64,000 nt of DNA, from the NCBI GenBank assembly GCA_027886175.1, contig JAJNNQ010000126.1, positions 1,746,501-1,810,500 of the forward strand. The letters are read 5' to 3'. This DNA comes from Phylloscopus collybita. Taxonomy: Eukaryota; Chordata; Aves; Passeriformes; Phylloscopidae. The notes beneath the pieces were generated by a model. The model saw only the letters and a list, made by a program, of their open reading frames with translations. It did not search any database and had not been told where the DNA came from. The position numbers and the translations under genes are program-made. How positions within the stretch are numbered: position 1 is the first letter of the stretch; every line of letters starts with the position of its first letter. Shown here in pieces: positions 35,850-45,597 of the stretch.

Positions 35850-36985
35850 ATGTCAGGCTTTACACACCTATGTAAGAGCTAAGAAACCAGTTGGGAAGAG
35901 AATGACTGTGCTGCCTGCTGGGAAGGAGAGATTTTGCCTTCGAGGGTGAGCGTATTTGAAGTATCAGAAAGTAAAGAATGGGACCCGTTAGACTATTTGC
36001 CCTCTCCTCCCCCCCACCACTGGCACCAGCTCTCTTGCCCTCTGATGGGCCTAGCCAAAATGCTAGAAACAGAGAGGCACAATGGGAGGAAAGCAGGTCA
36101 GGGCATGGGAACCAAGCAGTGGGATTGTATCCTTAGAGGGAAGCACCACTGGTAGGGTGCAGGGGAATTGAATTTGTAACTGTAGCACTCAGTTCCTCTC
36201 ATGTGAGGATGTTCAAGAGAGAATTAACAGGATTGCTAGAAGACCCCACTGGATTAGTGGAACAGTTAGATCAAGTTTTGGGGCCCAATATTTACACAGA
36301 GGAAGAAATGCAATCAGTAATGACCGTGATATTTACACCAGAGGAAAGACAGATGACTCAGGCAGCTGGGATATGTGTATGGAAAAGGCAGCATATGCAA
36401 GGACCTCCTGGGAACCTGAAAATACCCCACAGTATGCCCTAACTGGGACCACAGCAACCCCAGGAGAAGGCAAAGCATGGAAGAGTATGGAACATTAATT
36501 ATAAGGGGTATTAAAGAGGCTGCTCCACAAAGCCAGAATGCTTGTAAGGCATCTGATGAGCACCAGAAGAAGGTGGAAACCACAACAGAGTGGCAAGAAA
36601 GATTGAGGAAAAATATGAAGCAGTATTCAGGGGTTGACTCTGATATGATGGCCAGACAGATCTTGCTAAAAATAAATTTTGTCACCCATGCTTGGCCAGA
36701 TATACGGAGAAAATTAGACAAGTTGGATGGCTGGCGATAAAGGGGATTGGAAGATCTCTCAAGGGAGGCACAGAAGATTTATGTCAAGAGAGATGAGAAG
36801 GCAAAGGACAGGGTCATGGTAGCTGCCATCAGGGAAGAAAACCAGCATGTAAGGAAAAGCCCATGTAAGGAAGAGGGGTCCCAAGTGCTAGAGGATAGGC
36901 AGAGGTGGGATACTGTTCCTTGGGATCAGACTCCAAAAGGGGAAATTGGGAAACTGGAGAACTTGGACTGGTTTAAAGTGTTCTT
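35850..36985 (+). pseudogene. Broken gag (matrix remnant and capsid) of a gammaretrovirus-like ERV
   Basis: Gag forms the retroviral particle. The best part is the capsid: from 36203 a frame carries FKRELTGLLEDPTGLVEQLD and FTPEERQMTQAAG, which correspond to the capsid N-terminal domain of gammaretroviral p30. A second frame from 36477 carries TLIIRGIKEAAPQSQ, with KINFVTHAWPDIRRKLDKL further on, and after a stop SREAQKIYVKRDEK, matching the capsid C-terminal domain. Breaks: a frameshift between about 36440 and 36477, and a TAA at 36738-36740 in otherwise continuous frame. The matrix part upstream (about 35850-36200) is weak, with EWDPLDYLPSPPP as the clearest piece. Nucleocapsid zinc knuckle and everything beyond are missing. 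Confidence 0.88.
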
Positions 36986-37643
36986 TGTTTTTTTCCTTCT
37001 GCCTTTTGCTACCTTCTGCCTTTTTTTCTTTCTCAGTAAACACTACCAGTAAAACTCTCCCTCAAATAATTTAACTGCTTACCATGTCAAGTGCAGCAGT
37101 TGTTCTCCACCCAAACTTAACACAAACACATATTGCTTCTCTTTCAGGTTAAGAGAAGAGCTTGGGTGTCAGGGCTTGGATATTTTTACCACGTGTACCT
37201 GATCCCCAAGAAAATGTGAGCTACCCTCCACAGAAATAGGGATCACAGGTATCCCCCCACCCCCTTTTCAGTTTAGGGGCAAGATGTGCCCCTTAAGAAA
37301 ACACAACTGTTTTTCTACTCTTACCTACACTTCCCCTTCCCCGCCTCTTCTAATGTGAGGGGTGAAGAGTGCCTTGTGTGCTATGAACTAGCAGTGAATC
37401 CTCTCCTTCCTGCTAGTCAAGCCCCTGGGGAAGATAGGACAACAAAAGGTGCTCAGTTTTGTGCCCTCCTGCCCTTGGGAGGCAAGAGGCAGGAGGCAAG
37501 AATCCAGCACAGTCTCTCTTTGCCCTTTCCTTTGGGACAGCACTGTCTGTTTCCACCCCAAGGCACAGATGGTGAAATATTGCCCAGAGGAGAGTAGCAG
37601 GCAGTAGATGTCCAACTACTCTCTTTCCAGCAGGACTCTGGGG
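36986..37643. other. Provirus interior without recognisable reading frame
   Basis: A pyrimidine-rich run (about 36985-37040) ends the gag homology. No protease, reverse transcriptase or integrase motif is visible in any frame. Origin unclear. Confidence 0.45.
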
Positions 37644-38331
37644 AGTGCTGTATGTGCCAGTGTGTGTGTCACTCTGTGTATGTGTGTGCCAGGGTGTGTG
37701 AGGCTGCACATGCTGTGCCTGTGTGTGCCCATGTGCACGGCTCTGTGTGTGCACACAGGTGCTGGAGTGTACGTTGGTGTCAGTGTGTGGAGCTGTGTGC
37801 CTGTGTGTTTTCCAGTGTGCCCATGTGTAGGTGTGCACATCCTGCTTTGAACAGCTACAGACCTGCTAGTGCACACAGCACTGTGCACATAGATAACTCT
37901 GTAGTTCAGCTCCTGCCAAGGGAAGCTGCTTCCTTTTTTATCTGCAAATCCTCTGTGGGGTTCCTCTTATAACAAGTGCATGGGTTGTGCACACTGCTGT
38001 GTGCACGTGTGTTGAATGACACCCTCTGAGGTGTAAGTTTGTGCACAGCTCTGTGCTGTGAGCACTGCCCTGAGTAAGACACGTGTGTCAGTGTGTGTAA
38101 CACCACACACACTAGTGTGCTTGACTCCATGGGTGTGTGCAGGTGTGTGCTGCTGACGAGTACTGCTGTACACCAGGGCTCTGAGCAAATAAGTGCCTGT
38201 GTGTGTGCACTAGCCCTCCACATGTCCCTGGGTGCACACACAAGCTGGGCAGGCTCAGAGGCATGGCTCTGGATGCACAGCACTGCATCCAGCTGCTGTC
38301 CCAGCTGGAAATGGCAGACAAGTGTGTGTGT

Positions 38332-38363
<32 letters not shown>

Positions 38364-38396
38364 CTGTCTGTGTGTGTGTGTGTTTGTGTGTGTCAC
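37644..38396 (+). repeat. TG-rich degenerate minisatellite ending in (TG)n
   Basis: About 750 bases dominated on the plus strand by GTGTGTG, GTGTGCC and GTGCACAC motifs, with short non-TG spacers. It ends in (TG)n with TCTGTCTG interruptions at 38321-38393. It lies inside the provirus interval, so it has expanded within it or entered with other inserted DNA. Cys/Val-rich frames here are artefacts. Confidence 0.88.
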
Positions 38397-39039
38397 TGCT
38401 GGGCTCTTCTAGCTAAAGGGGACCCTGGCTCTCTGTGTACACTCTGTTCTCGTAGAAGGAAGAGTTTGCCTCTATTTCCCTTTTGTAGCTGTTGAGGCAA
38501 GGAGAGGCTGCCTGCCCTGGGAAGAAGGGCAGGATGTGCACGGCCAGTCACGGCCAGGCATGGCCAGTCCCTTTGTCCTGTTTCTCTAGGAAAACTGTCC
38601 TTGCCAGGATCCCAGGAGTTGGACAGGCTGGCGCAGCTGAGGACACAACTGAGTACAAGAAGAGCAGGCAACTGTGGCCAAAAAGCTTTTGCTAAACCCA
38701 GAAAGTGCTGAGGGATGCTGATGGCATCCTGATGTGATGTTGCCTTCCTCTAGTCACTGTTCCTGTGCTGTTGGGTGGGTAGCTGCTAAGGATGTTCTTC
38801 TCACTAGATGTGCTCTATCTTTACCAAGGGGGGAGACCCCTTTTGCCTTTTTCAGTAGCTGCCATTCCTGTTTGTCACTTTTCTCACAAAGTCACCCTCT
38901 TCCATCCTGCCTGCAGACCATGTGTGAATGTGGCTGTGTCCTGTAGCCACGATTCGTGCCTGCCATGTTTTGGTTTTAGGAGATTCTGTTCCCAGGACAG
39001 AACTGGGAAAACAAGGTCACGCTGTTTGTAAACTTAACA
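38397..39039. other. Interior sequence of unknown origin
   Basis: No retroviral or host gene recognised. Confidence 0.4.
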
Positions 39040-39246
39040 TGTTTTCCACACGCTTTCCCATGGGAGGGACTTCACGTGAGGGTCTCTACAAGTGACCAAT
39101 GGTTCCAGGGGTCCCACCTCTAAGGTGGGCACATTTGTAAAAAGTATAGAAGAAGTTTAGAAAATAAACCTGGCAGCTCCTCCTTAGGAGTCCACACAGC
39201 CTTCTGATGAGTCCACATCTCCTTCACTGTGTCCCCCACTGATGAC
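39040..39246 (+). mobile_element. Possible LTR fragment
   Basis: Starts TGTTTTCCACACG, then CCAAT (39099-39103), a weak TATA-like AAAAGTATAGAAG, and AATAAA (39162-39167), ending near CTGATGACA. The order and spacing fit a small LTR in plus sense. I could not see a target duplication and do not recognise the family, so both ends are guesses. Confidence 0.3.
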
Positions 39247-40035
39247 AGCAATAACCAGATCAGTGACAGCTGCTGCTTGTGCCTTTCACTTGCCAGCACA
39301 AAACCACTTGTGGTTTTGCATTTCCTCTTGTCCCAGGAGATGCCCATGCCATTGGCACATCTCCACAGCCTGGAGTGGCAGAACTCAGGTCTTGCCAGCA
39401 CAGACAAGCCTGGAGCATCCTAGAGATCCTGAGAACCAAAGATTGGGGAGGGGGGGTTGTGTTTAAGCTGGTAAGCATTGCTGCTACAAGAAACCAGAGC
39501 CTGGATAAATCCACCTGTTCATTAGATGCTAACAGCTTTCTTTTTCTGTGTAAGCTCAACTAAGATAACTGCAGTGTCTCTTCCAGATGTAATGGCCAAG
39601 AGACACCTGTCTGCAATAGTTCATAAGCCAGCATTGCAGTTCTGGCCAGGATGACAAGAGGATGGCCTGACCTCTGCTGCTTCTCCTCTACAGAATCCTC
39701 TCTAAGACAGCATTCATCAGCCTGGTGAAAGAACCCAAAGAATAGATTGTAACATCCAGACTGGGTGAGACAAAATTTACTGTTAAGCAGAGACCAAGAG
39801 GTAACCAGAAAAGCACCAGGACACCCAGAAAGTAAAGTCAAGCTTCCACCAATCAGCTTGAGGACTATTTTAAGTATCACTTTTGAGTGGGAAATCTGAA
39901 CCCTATTGGTTATTGATGTAATTGTCCTCTTTTAATGGATGGGGATTGTGAGTGTCTGTTGAGGAGAAGTACACAGGGGACAGTGAGAAGTGCTGGGGTG
40001 ATTTGTTTAGTAATTGACAAGTGGAGTAAGACAGG
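39247..40035. other. Interior sequence of unknown origin
   Basis: No retroviral or host gene recognised. It sits between the possible LTR fragment and the duplicated block before the polypurine tract. Confidence 0.4.
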
Positions 40036-40393
40036 AACTAGAGGGCAAGACCTGGTTGGCCCCCAAGAAGATTATATAGCCCTGCTCTGGGCAGCAACCC
40101 CGTAGGCATGGTAAGGTGGGGCCAAAAAGCCATAACCAGACCTCTGTCATTCCTCAATTGTCTTTTCCCTCCAAAATCCAATATGAGTACAACTGAAAGA
40201 CAAAATACAGCAGAAACTAGAGATCAAGACCTAGTTGGTCTCTGTACTCACCACCAAGATGGGTGGTGCATACACCTGCTATGGGTAGCAACCCTGTAGG
40301 CATGGCAGATGGGAGTAAAAGCCATACCAGACCTCTGTGATTCCCTTTTGTCTGCTCCAACCAATTCATGTCACCAACTCCGCCAATCAAAGG
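40036..40393 (+). repeat. Imperfect tandem duplication, about 179-bp unit
   Basis: AACTAGAGGGCAAGACCTGG at 40036 recurs as AACTAGAGATCAAGACCTAG at 40215. Both units then contain GGGCAGCAACC/GGGTAGCAACC, GTAGGCATGG, AAAAGCCATA and CAGACCTCTGT in the same order. The units have diverged by substitutions and small gaps, so the duplication is old. Confidence 0.85.
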
Positions 40394-40546
40394 AAAACCT
40401 GAGGTTTTCCTCTTTTTCCCCCCTGTCCTCACCCATATCAACAGATGCTGTTATGACTCATCCAAAATTAAATTTGACTCAGGATAAGTATGAGTGGATC
40501 ATTGAAATCAAAAATGAGAATTAATTGCTCTAGCCAAACAACTTAC

Positions 40547-40559
40547 AGAAAAAGGAGAG
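40547..40559 (+). promoter_or_regulatory. Polypurine tract
   Basis: AGAAAAAGGAGAG directly precedes the 3' LTR, which begins one base later with TGTTATAG. Retroviruses start plus-strand DNA synthesis at such a tract, and its position confirms the 3' LTR boundary. Confidence 0.85.
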
Positions 40560-40560
40560 T

Positions 40561-40774
40561 TGTTATAGATGGGTAATGCCATGGTTGTATCAGAGTTACC
40601 TGATGCAACACCAGGGGTATAAAAGGCAGAGCAGCCATTTTTGTGGGTGAGCACATGGTGGTTTAGTCTCATGCTCCCAGTGCTGTAATTTTCCTTATTC
40701 AGTCACTTTGTTGCGTATCTTAAAGGTTTAACAAACCTTTGACATTTTAACAGTGAGCATTGCTTCTCACAACA
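40561..40774 (+). repeat. 3' LTR of the provirus, internally deleted
   Basis: Runs from TGTTATAGATGGG to TGCTTCTCACAACA. It matches the 5' LTR at its first ~20 bases, then from CAGAGTTACCTGATGC through GGGGTATAAAAGG to the end. About 310 bases of U3 present in the 5' copy are missing here, including GC and CCAAT boxes. The polyadenylation signal reads AACAAA in place of AATAAA. The site filled by an inserted LTR in the 5' copy is intact here. Confidence 0.88.
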
Positions 40775-41679
40775 GTCAATATTTTTGCAGAATTTTCCAG
40801 CAGGCAAAAAGACAAATTGAAAGGGATGGGTGCCTACCTAGAAAGAGATTCAGTTTTGTAGAAACAGTTTTTCTTGTTCCCATATGGAAGTTATATGTGT
40901 AAAATCAGTGGACTCAAGTATTTTTTCTAGATCAAGAAGGTGGCAGCTAATCTCTGCATTGCCCAGGAGAGGAAAGGAAAATATCTTGGCCTATATCTTT
41001 TTCTTTTAAGCAATAAGTTTGGGGAAAATTGTTTCAGGATCATAATTAGTACTTGATTTAAACTAGATTAATTAAATGGCTTCAAACCTCATATAATTAA
41101 AAACACACTGCACATTGTTTTATTGATACTAATTCCTGTCAGTTCAAGTTAAATTGAAAGGAGGTTGAAGCAAGCTGTGCTTAGGCTGTTGGTGCAGCTT
41201 TTTGGACCAGTTCAGCAAGCACACACCAGCTCCCAACCAAGTGCAGATCTCATACAGCATACCCTGAGGTCACAATAAATATTTAATTGTATGACTTGTA
41301 TTTTATCTGACTCAGGAGGCTGACAGAAATACAGGTGGTCAGCTGAGTGCAAGCTGAGAGAAAACAGGTGAGTCAACCTCATGCTGAAGTGTTAGCTTAT
41401 TACTCCATGATGCCCAGTCTTTGAAGGAATACTTATTTTATAACCCAGGAGAATAACGAGGAGACTGCTTATGGAATTAAAGTTTCCCAGCTTCTAATTA
41501 GAAGGAGAATAATTGCAGTGCCATTTGTAGGGATCTCAGTAATTTATTTAATTTTCAAGACAAATATATTTGTGCTGTATAATTTTCATTCATATGCCAA
41601 CCAGAACAGGTCACCTTTTTTCATTCCTTGTGCCATATGTTTTCCTTCACTTTAACCCTCTATTGAATCTACCTGGGAC
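40775..41679. other. Unique flank after the provirus
   Basis: No gene or repeat recognised. AT-rich. Confidence 0.45.
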
Positions 41680-41785
41680 AAAAAAAAAAAACAAAAAAAA
41701 AAAACCAAAAAAAAAAACCAAAAAAAAAAACAAAACAAAAAAAAAAAACCCACAAAAAAACCAAAACCAAAACCAACAACAACAA

Positions 41786-41829
<44 letters not shown>

Positions 41830-41843
41830 ACAACCCACAACAA
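41680..41843 (+). repeat. A/C-only tract with poly(A)
   Basis: Runs of A8-A12 are separated by C or CC, then CAACAACAAC, then about 40 A residues, ending ACCACAACCCACAACAA. Almost no G or T for 160 bases. Confidence 0.95.
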
Positions 41844-42511
41844 ATAAGTACTAAACTTTGAAAATGATAAAATGGAAAATTTAGGATGTTTCAGAATTTT
41901 CCGTATTTTCACTGGTTAGGTTTTCTTCTTCCTTACATAACCTGTTATTCTTTGAAGCAGTGCAAACTCACTTCTTCAGCTGTCATTTACCCATTTCATT
42001 GGTGCTTTTCCACAAAAATGAAGAAATAAATGAACCAATGATTCCTTCAGAATCCCACTAAAACACTGTCACCATTTACTCATGGCCTGGAGCCTTTTTT
42101 TTTTTTTTTTTTTGTATTTTAGGTAAGAGAAAAGAAGTCCTCTGTACTTTAGGCTCAAAGCCTAAGTTGGATACAATATCATCTAAGTGCAGACTACATC
42201 AAAGATGAGACTTCAATCAATTCCAGAGTTATTTATTTAAATGCAAGTTTTTTCATTGGCAAGCCTCCGCTGAAAGACCTCAAGAGGAACATGGAGGCGA
42301 CAAGGGGAATTCCATTGTTCCCACCCCGCAACCTCAGCCTCTTCTCCCGGGCACAGCACCAGCACCAAGAGAATAAACCAGACACCAAATACAGCACAAT
42401 AGGCTTTTTCCTCCTCGATTAGCTTTAAAATTCCCAGCCGAGCACACAGACCTCACACAGGACTTCTATGCCGCATATTAGCACTGGTTCAGCTGAGTGA
42501 TGAACCTCAGG
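41844..42511. other. Unique sequence, possibly conserved
   Basis: Includes a T19 run at 42095-42113. The part from about 42240 to 42500 is relatively CG-containing and balanced, and together with 42847-43130 looks like one element split by the A/C tract. No coding frame recognised. Confidence 0.4.
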
Positions 42512-42774
42512 AAACAAAACTAAAACAAACAAAAAAAAACCCCTAAAAACCTAAAAAAATAATTTAAAAAAAAAATCAAAACCAAACAAACAAAAAACCA
42601 AACCAACAAACAAAACACAAAAAAAACCCCTAAACCCAAACCCAAAAAACCAGAAACAAACAAACAAAAACGAACAAACACCCCCCCGACACCCCCAAAA
42701 AAACCAAACCCAACCAAAAAAACCAACAAAACAAAGAAAAAAAACTCACACAACCAAAAAAACCCAAGAGAACC

Positions 42775-42805
<31 letters not shown>

Positions 42806-42846
42806 CACCAAAAAACAAACACCACCAAACACCAAACTAAACAAAA
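42512..42846 (+). repeat. Long A/C-only low-complexity tract
   Basis: About 330 bases of A and C with only a handful of G or T: AAACAAACAAAAAAC, AACCCCTAAACCCAAACCC, CGAACAAACACCCCCCCGAC, then a poly(A) run near 42776-42802. Its complement is G/T-rich, with GGGTTTGGGTTTAGGGG. The Phe/Val-rich minus frames are artefacts. Confidence 0.95.
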
Positions 42847-43701
42847 CTGGAGCTGCTGGCAGGGCAGAGAGCCTCTCCCCACAACCGTGTGGTTTCACAG
42901 GGGCCGGTTCACCTCTATCCCCATCCCAACCCAGCCCGAGAGGCGTTTCCCCCTTTGAAAGCCGCCTTTTGTCTCTCACACCCCGATAGGTTGCTCCCGG
43001 CCCGGCTGTTTGCTGTTCTTTGGAGGCTTCAGCTGTTTCCTCCATCGGATGGAATTTACCTTCGTGTAATTATTTGTTCTGGGAGCTTTGATCTCCACTT
43101 CCCTTGTAACTGCAGTGCAGTCACACTTTGAACTACAAGAAAGTACCAATTTAAGGCTCTTGCTGAAAACATCATAATAGTTAATCCTAACAAAAAGGTG
43201 TTAATTGGTCTCCTGGTGATTCTAAGCCTCAGTCACAATAGGTTCTTATAGTTGTTTACCACTGCTGTATTTCCTCCTCATCCCAGTAAAAGTGCACTAG
43301 ATCTGATAAATTTCTTGGGCAAGTTTATAGTTTCTCAGTTTAGGATTTAGGGCAAAACCCAAGCACCTATCAGTGTCAGAGGAGCAATTCTGATGACACT
43401 GTAGACTGGTAGCTTCAGAGTTAGCCGTTGGAGATTGTCTACCCAAACAGAAGAAGTAAAAATTTAAATAGCTCCAAAACTCCTTTTGAGGGAAAATAAG
43501 GCCCCTGTATGAGTTTCTTTGTATAATACATTTGAACTTTTGACCCTGATAGAGAAATCATAGAGCTGGTAAGGAGGATTTTTCTTCTTCATTTTGGAAT
43601 CTATCTCATCCTGCTCAGCACAAAGAAAAGGTTTAAATAACTCCAATTAATGAAAGTGGCTTGTCCTTCTGGACTGCACTGATGGATTTTCAAAACTTTT
43701 C

Positions 43702-43739
<38 letters not shown>

Positions 43740-45407
43740 CTTTTTGCCTTACACAAACAAGGCACTTACTTTTAATGTAACCACTGAATTTTTGGTCAGA
43801 TTCAAGTACATCATATCTGTCTCTCTCTCTCTCAAAAAAAGGCAACATATTTGAGTGAAGACACTGAAAGTGATCAAGCCCTTTTCAAGCCCTCTGGCTG
43901 TTTCTTCAGTGTTCTTGGTGCAATGACAAAAGAACCAGACAGAACAGCAACTTAAGTGCTTAGACTGCATATTTGTGGAGTGCACACGAGTCTGCTGTCC
44001 ATCAAAAGGTTACTTACAACATAAACACGAAATGGTGCAGGACACCAGCATCCAGCCTTGGTATTCTGACTTCCTATGGACATTTGAGCAGTCTCAAGGA
44101 GGACCAAACTGCCACCTCTTCCTCCCACTCTTTCATTTGGTATTCTCACAGGCAATTAATTTTTTTTTACTTATTTCTGCTTGGCCAGGTCTTCCCACTG
44201 ACCTGCTCTCCCAAAGTGAGTTTTCCTCTCATCCTCTTCCTGTGATCACAGCACTTCATAGTCAAACCCTCCAAAAGTCCTGCTGAAAACTCCCAAAGAG
44301 CCAGCCCCAGCTCACTGAGGACAACTCTTGAACCCTGACTGGACTCCCAATTCCTCCTGGTGTATAGGAGTGCAGATTTACATGACAGCATGATTGCTGT
44401 CAGGGTACATCCCTGCACCAGCACTCTTGGAGACCTGCAGAGCCTTCCTGCTAAGAGCCTGCCCACTGTCCCCAGCCCACATGGAGAGGGTTCTGTCCCC
44501 AAGAACAGCCCTTCCTCCCCAGCCCAAGGCTGCCCTTCCTCTCTCTGCCCTATGCAAGCAAGATGCACCTGGATTCCTCAAATTATCCTGATAGATGTCC
44601 CATGCTGTGCAACGCCCCCACAGTGCTCTCCTGCATGGAAATTCCCACTAAGCCTGTGGATGAGCAGAAAAATTGTATCACCAAACTGCCTCATAAGCAT
44701 GGGAATTCAGAAAGGGAATATTGAGAGAGGAAGCAGTGTCCAGCAAGCTTGATGAGAAGAGGATGATCTGTGTACAGGATCCAGGCTGAGGGAAAGAAAA
44801 TATTTCTTTTTGCTGTGCTGCAAGCAATGATCTCATAGATCCAAACCAAGATCAGGTACTGACACCTTTCTATCAGTGAAGGCCTTTGTGAGTTGTTAAA
44901 CATATGCATGCACACTCAGTTGCAAACAGCTAACCCAAGGTATAGTAAAATGGCAGCCCTGAAATTAAACCACTACAAGGGTTTATCTCAGAAAAAAGCT
45001 TTGTTTTTCTTTTTCATGTTTGTTTTGCATGAATTTCTAGAATCTCCTGAATAAAATCCAGAGCCTTGGCAGCTGCAAGCTACAGTCTGAAGCACTAATA
45101 AATTTATTTTCCAAAATATCTGCAGTATTCTCATTTTGTCACAATGCCCCCAATGACAGAAAAAAAAATCTGTCTGATTTCTCAGTGATATTCCAGTTTT
45201 AGAGCCTTTGCATTTTAACCCTGGGGAAGATGACAGGCACTCTGACCATGTTTTTGTCCTCACAGTTAGAATTTGAATCTGAGACTTCTTTTTCTAGCTT
45301 CTGCAGGCTGTTTTGTTCTCAACTACCTTTTCCATGGTTTTGTTTGGGGTTTTTTTAATCTAGTCCCATTAGATAATAAAAAATTACATGCAATTTTATT
45401 ATGTGAT
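42847..45407. other. Unique non-coding interval
   Basis: 42847-43130 is GC-richer, with several CpG sites (CCCGATAGG, CCCGGCCCGG), and could be a regulatory or conserved element. A poly(T) run covers about 43697-43745. The 130-codon frame at 44360-44752 shows no domain I know. Confidence 0.45.
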
Positions 45408-45597
45408 AGTTGTTGGATTGGGGTTTCTTTTGGTTTCAGGGGTTGATTTGGGGTGGGTTTGTTGTTGGGTTTTTTGTTTGTTTGTTTGGGGTTTTTTTGT
45501 GGTTGTATTTGGTTTTTTTGTTGTTGGGGTTTTTTTTGTTTGTTTTTGGTTTTTTTTGGTTTTGGTTTTTGGGTTTTTGTGTGTGTGTGTGTGTTTT
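45408..45597 (-). repeat. G/T-only tract ending in (GT)n
   Basis: GGGG and GGG runs alternate with T runs for 190 bases, ending in a GT dinucleotide run at about 45577-45593. Four G runs at 45439-45469 meet a relaxed G-quadruplex pattern. Confidence 0.93.

Larger units (their letters stand above)
32147..40774 (+). mobile_element. Degenerate class I (gammaretrovirus-like) endogenous provirus, plus sense
   Basis: The order of parts is 5' LTR (32147-33670), tRNA-Pro-type primer binding site (33673-33690), leader, gag remnant (about 35850-36985), sequence with no retroviral reading frame I can identify, polypurine tract (40547-40559) and 3' LTR (40561-40774). The two LTRs match over the TATA box region (CCTGATGCAACACCAGGGGT) and the polyadenylation end, which ties them together as one provirus. 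Four later LTR insertions have enlarged it. No protease, reverse transcriptase, integrase or complete envelope is visible, so it cannot produce virus. The 5' flank (GTAA) and 3' flank (GTCA) are not an exact target duplication. Confidence 0.85.

Noticed and set aside
37413..38416. His/Thr- and Cys/Val-rich frames
   Set aside because: They translate the TG-rich minisatellite.
32143..40778. Target duplication around the whole provirus
   Set aside because: GTAA and GTCA differ at one of four bases and the 5' boundary is blurred by the 17-bp triplication.
42520..43045. Phe/Val-rich minus frames
   Set aside because: They translate the A/C-only tract.
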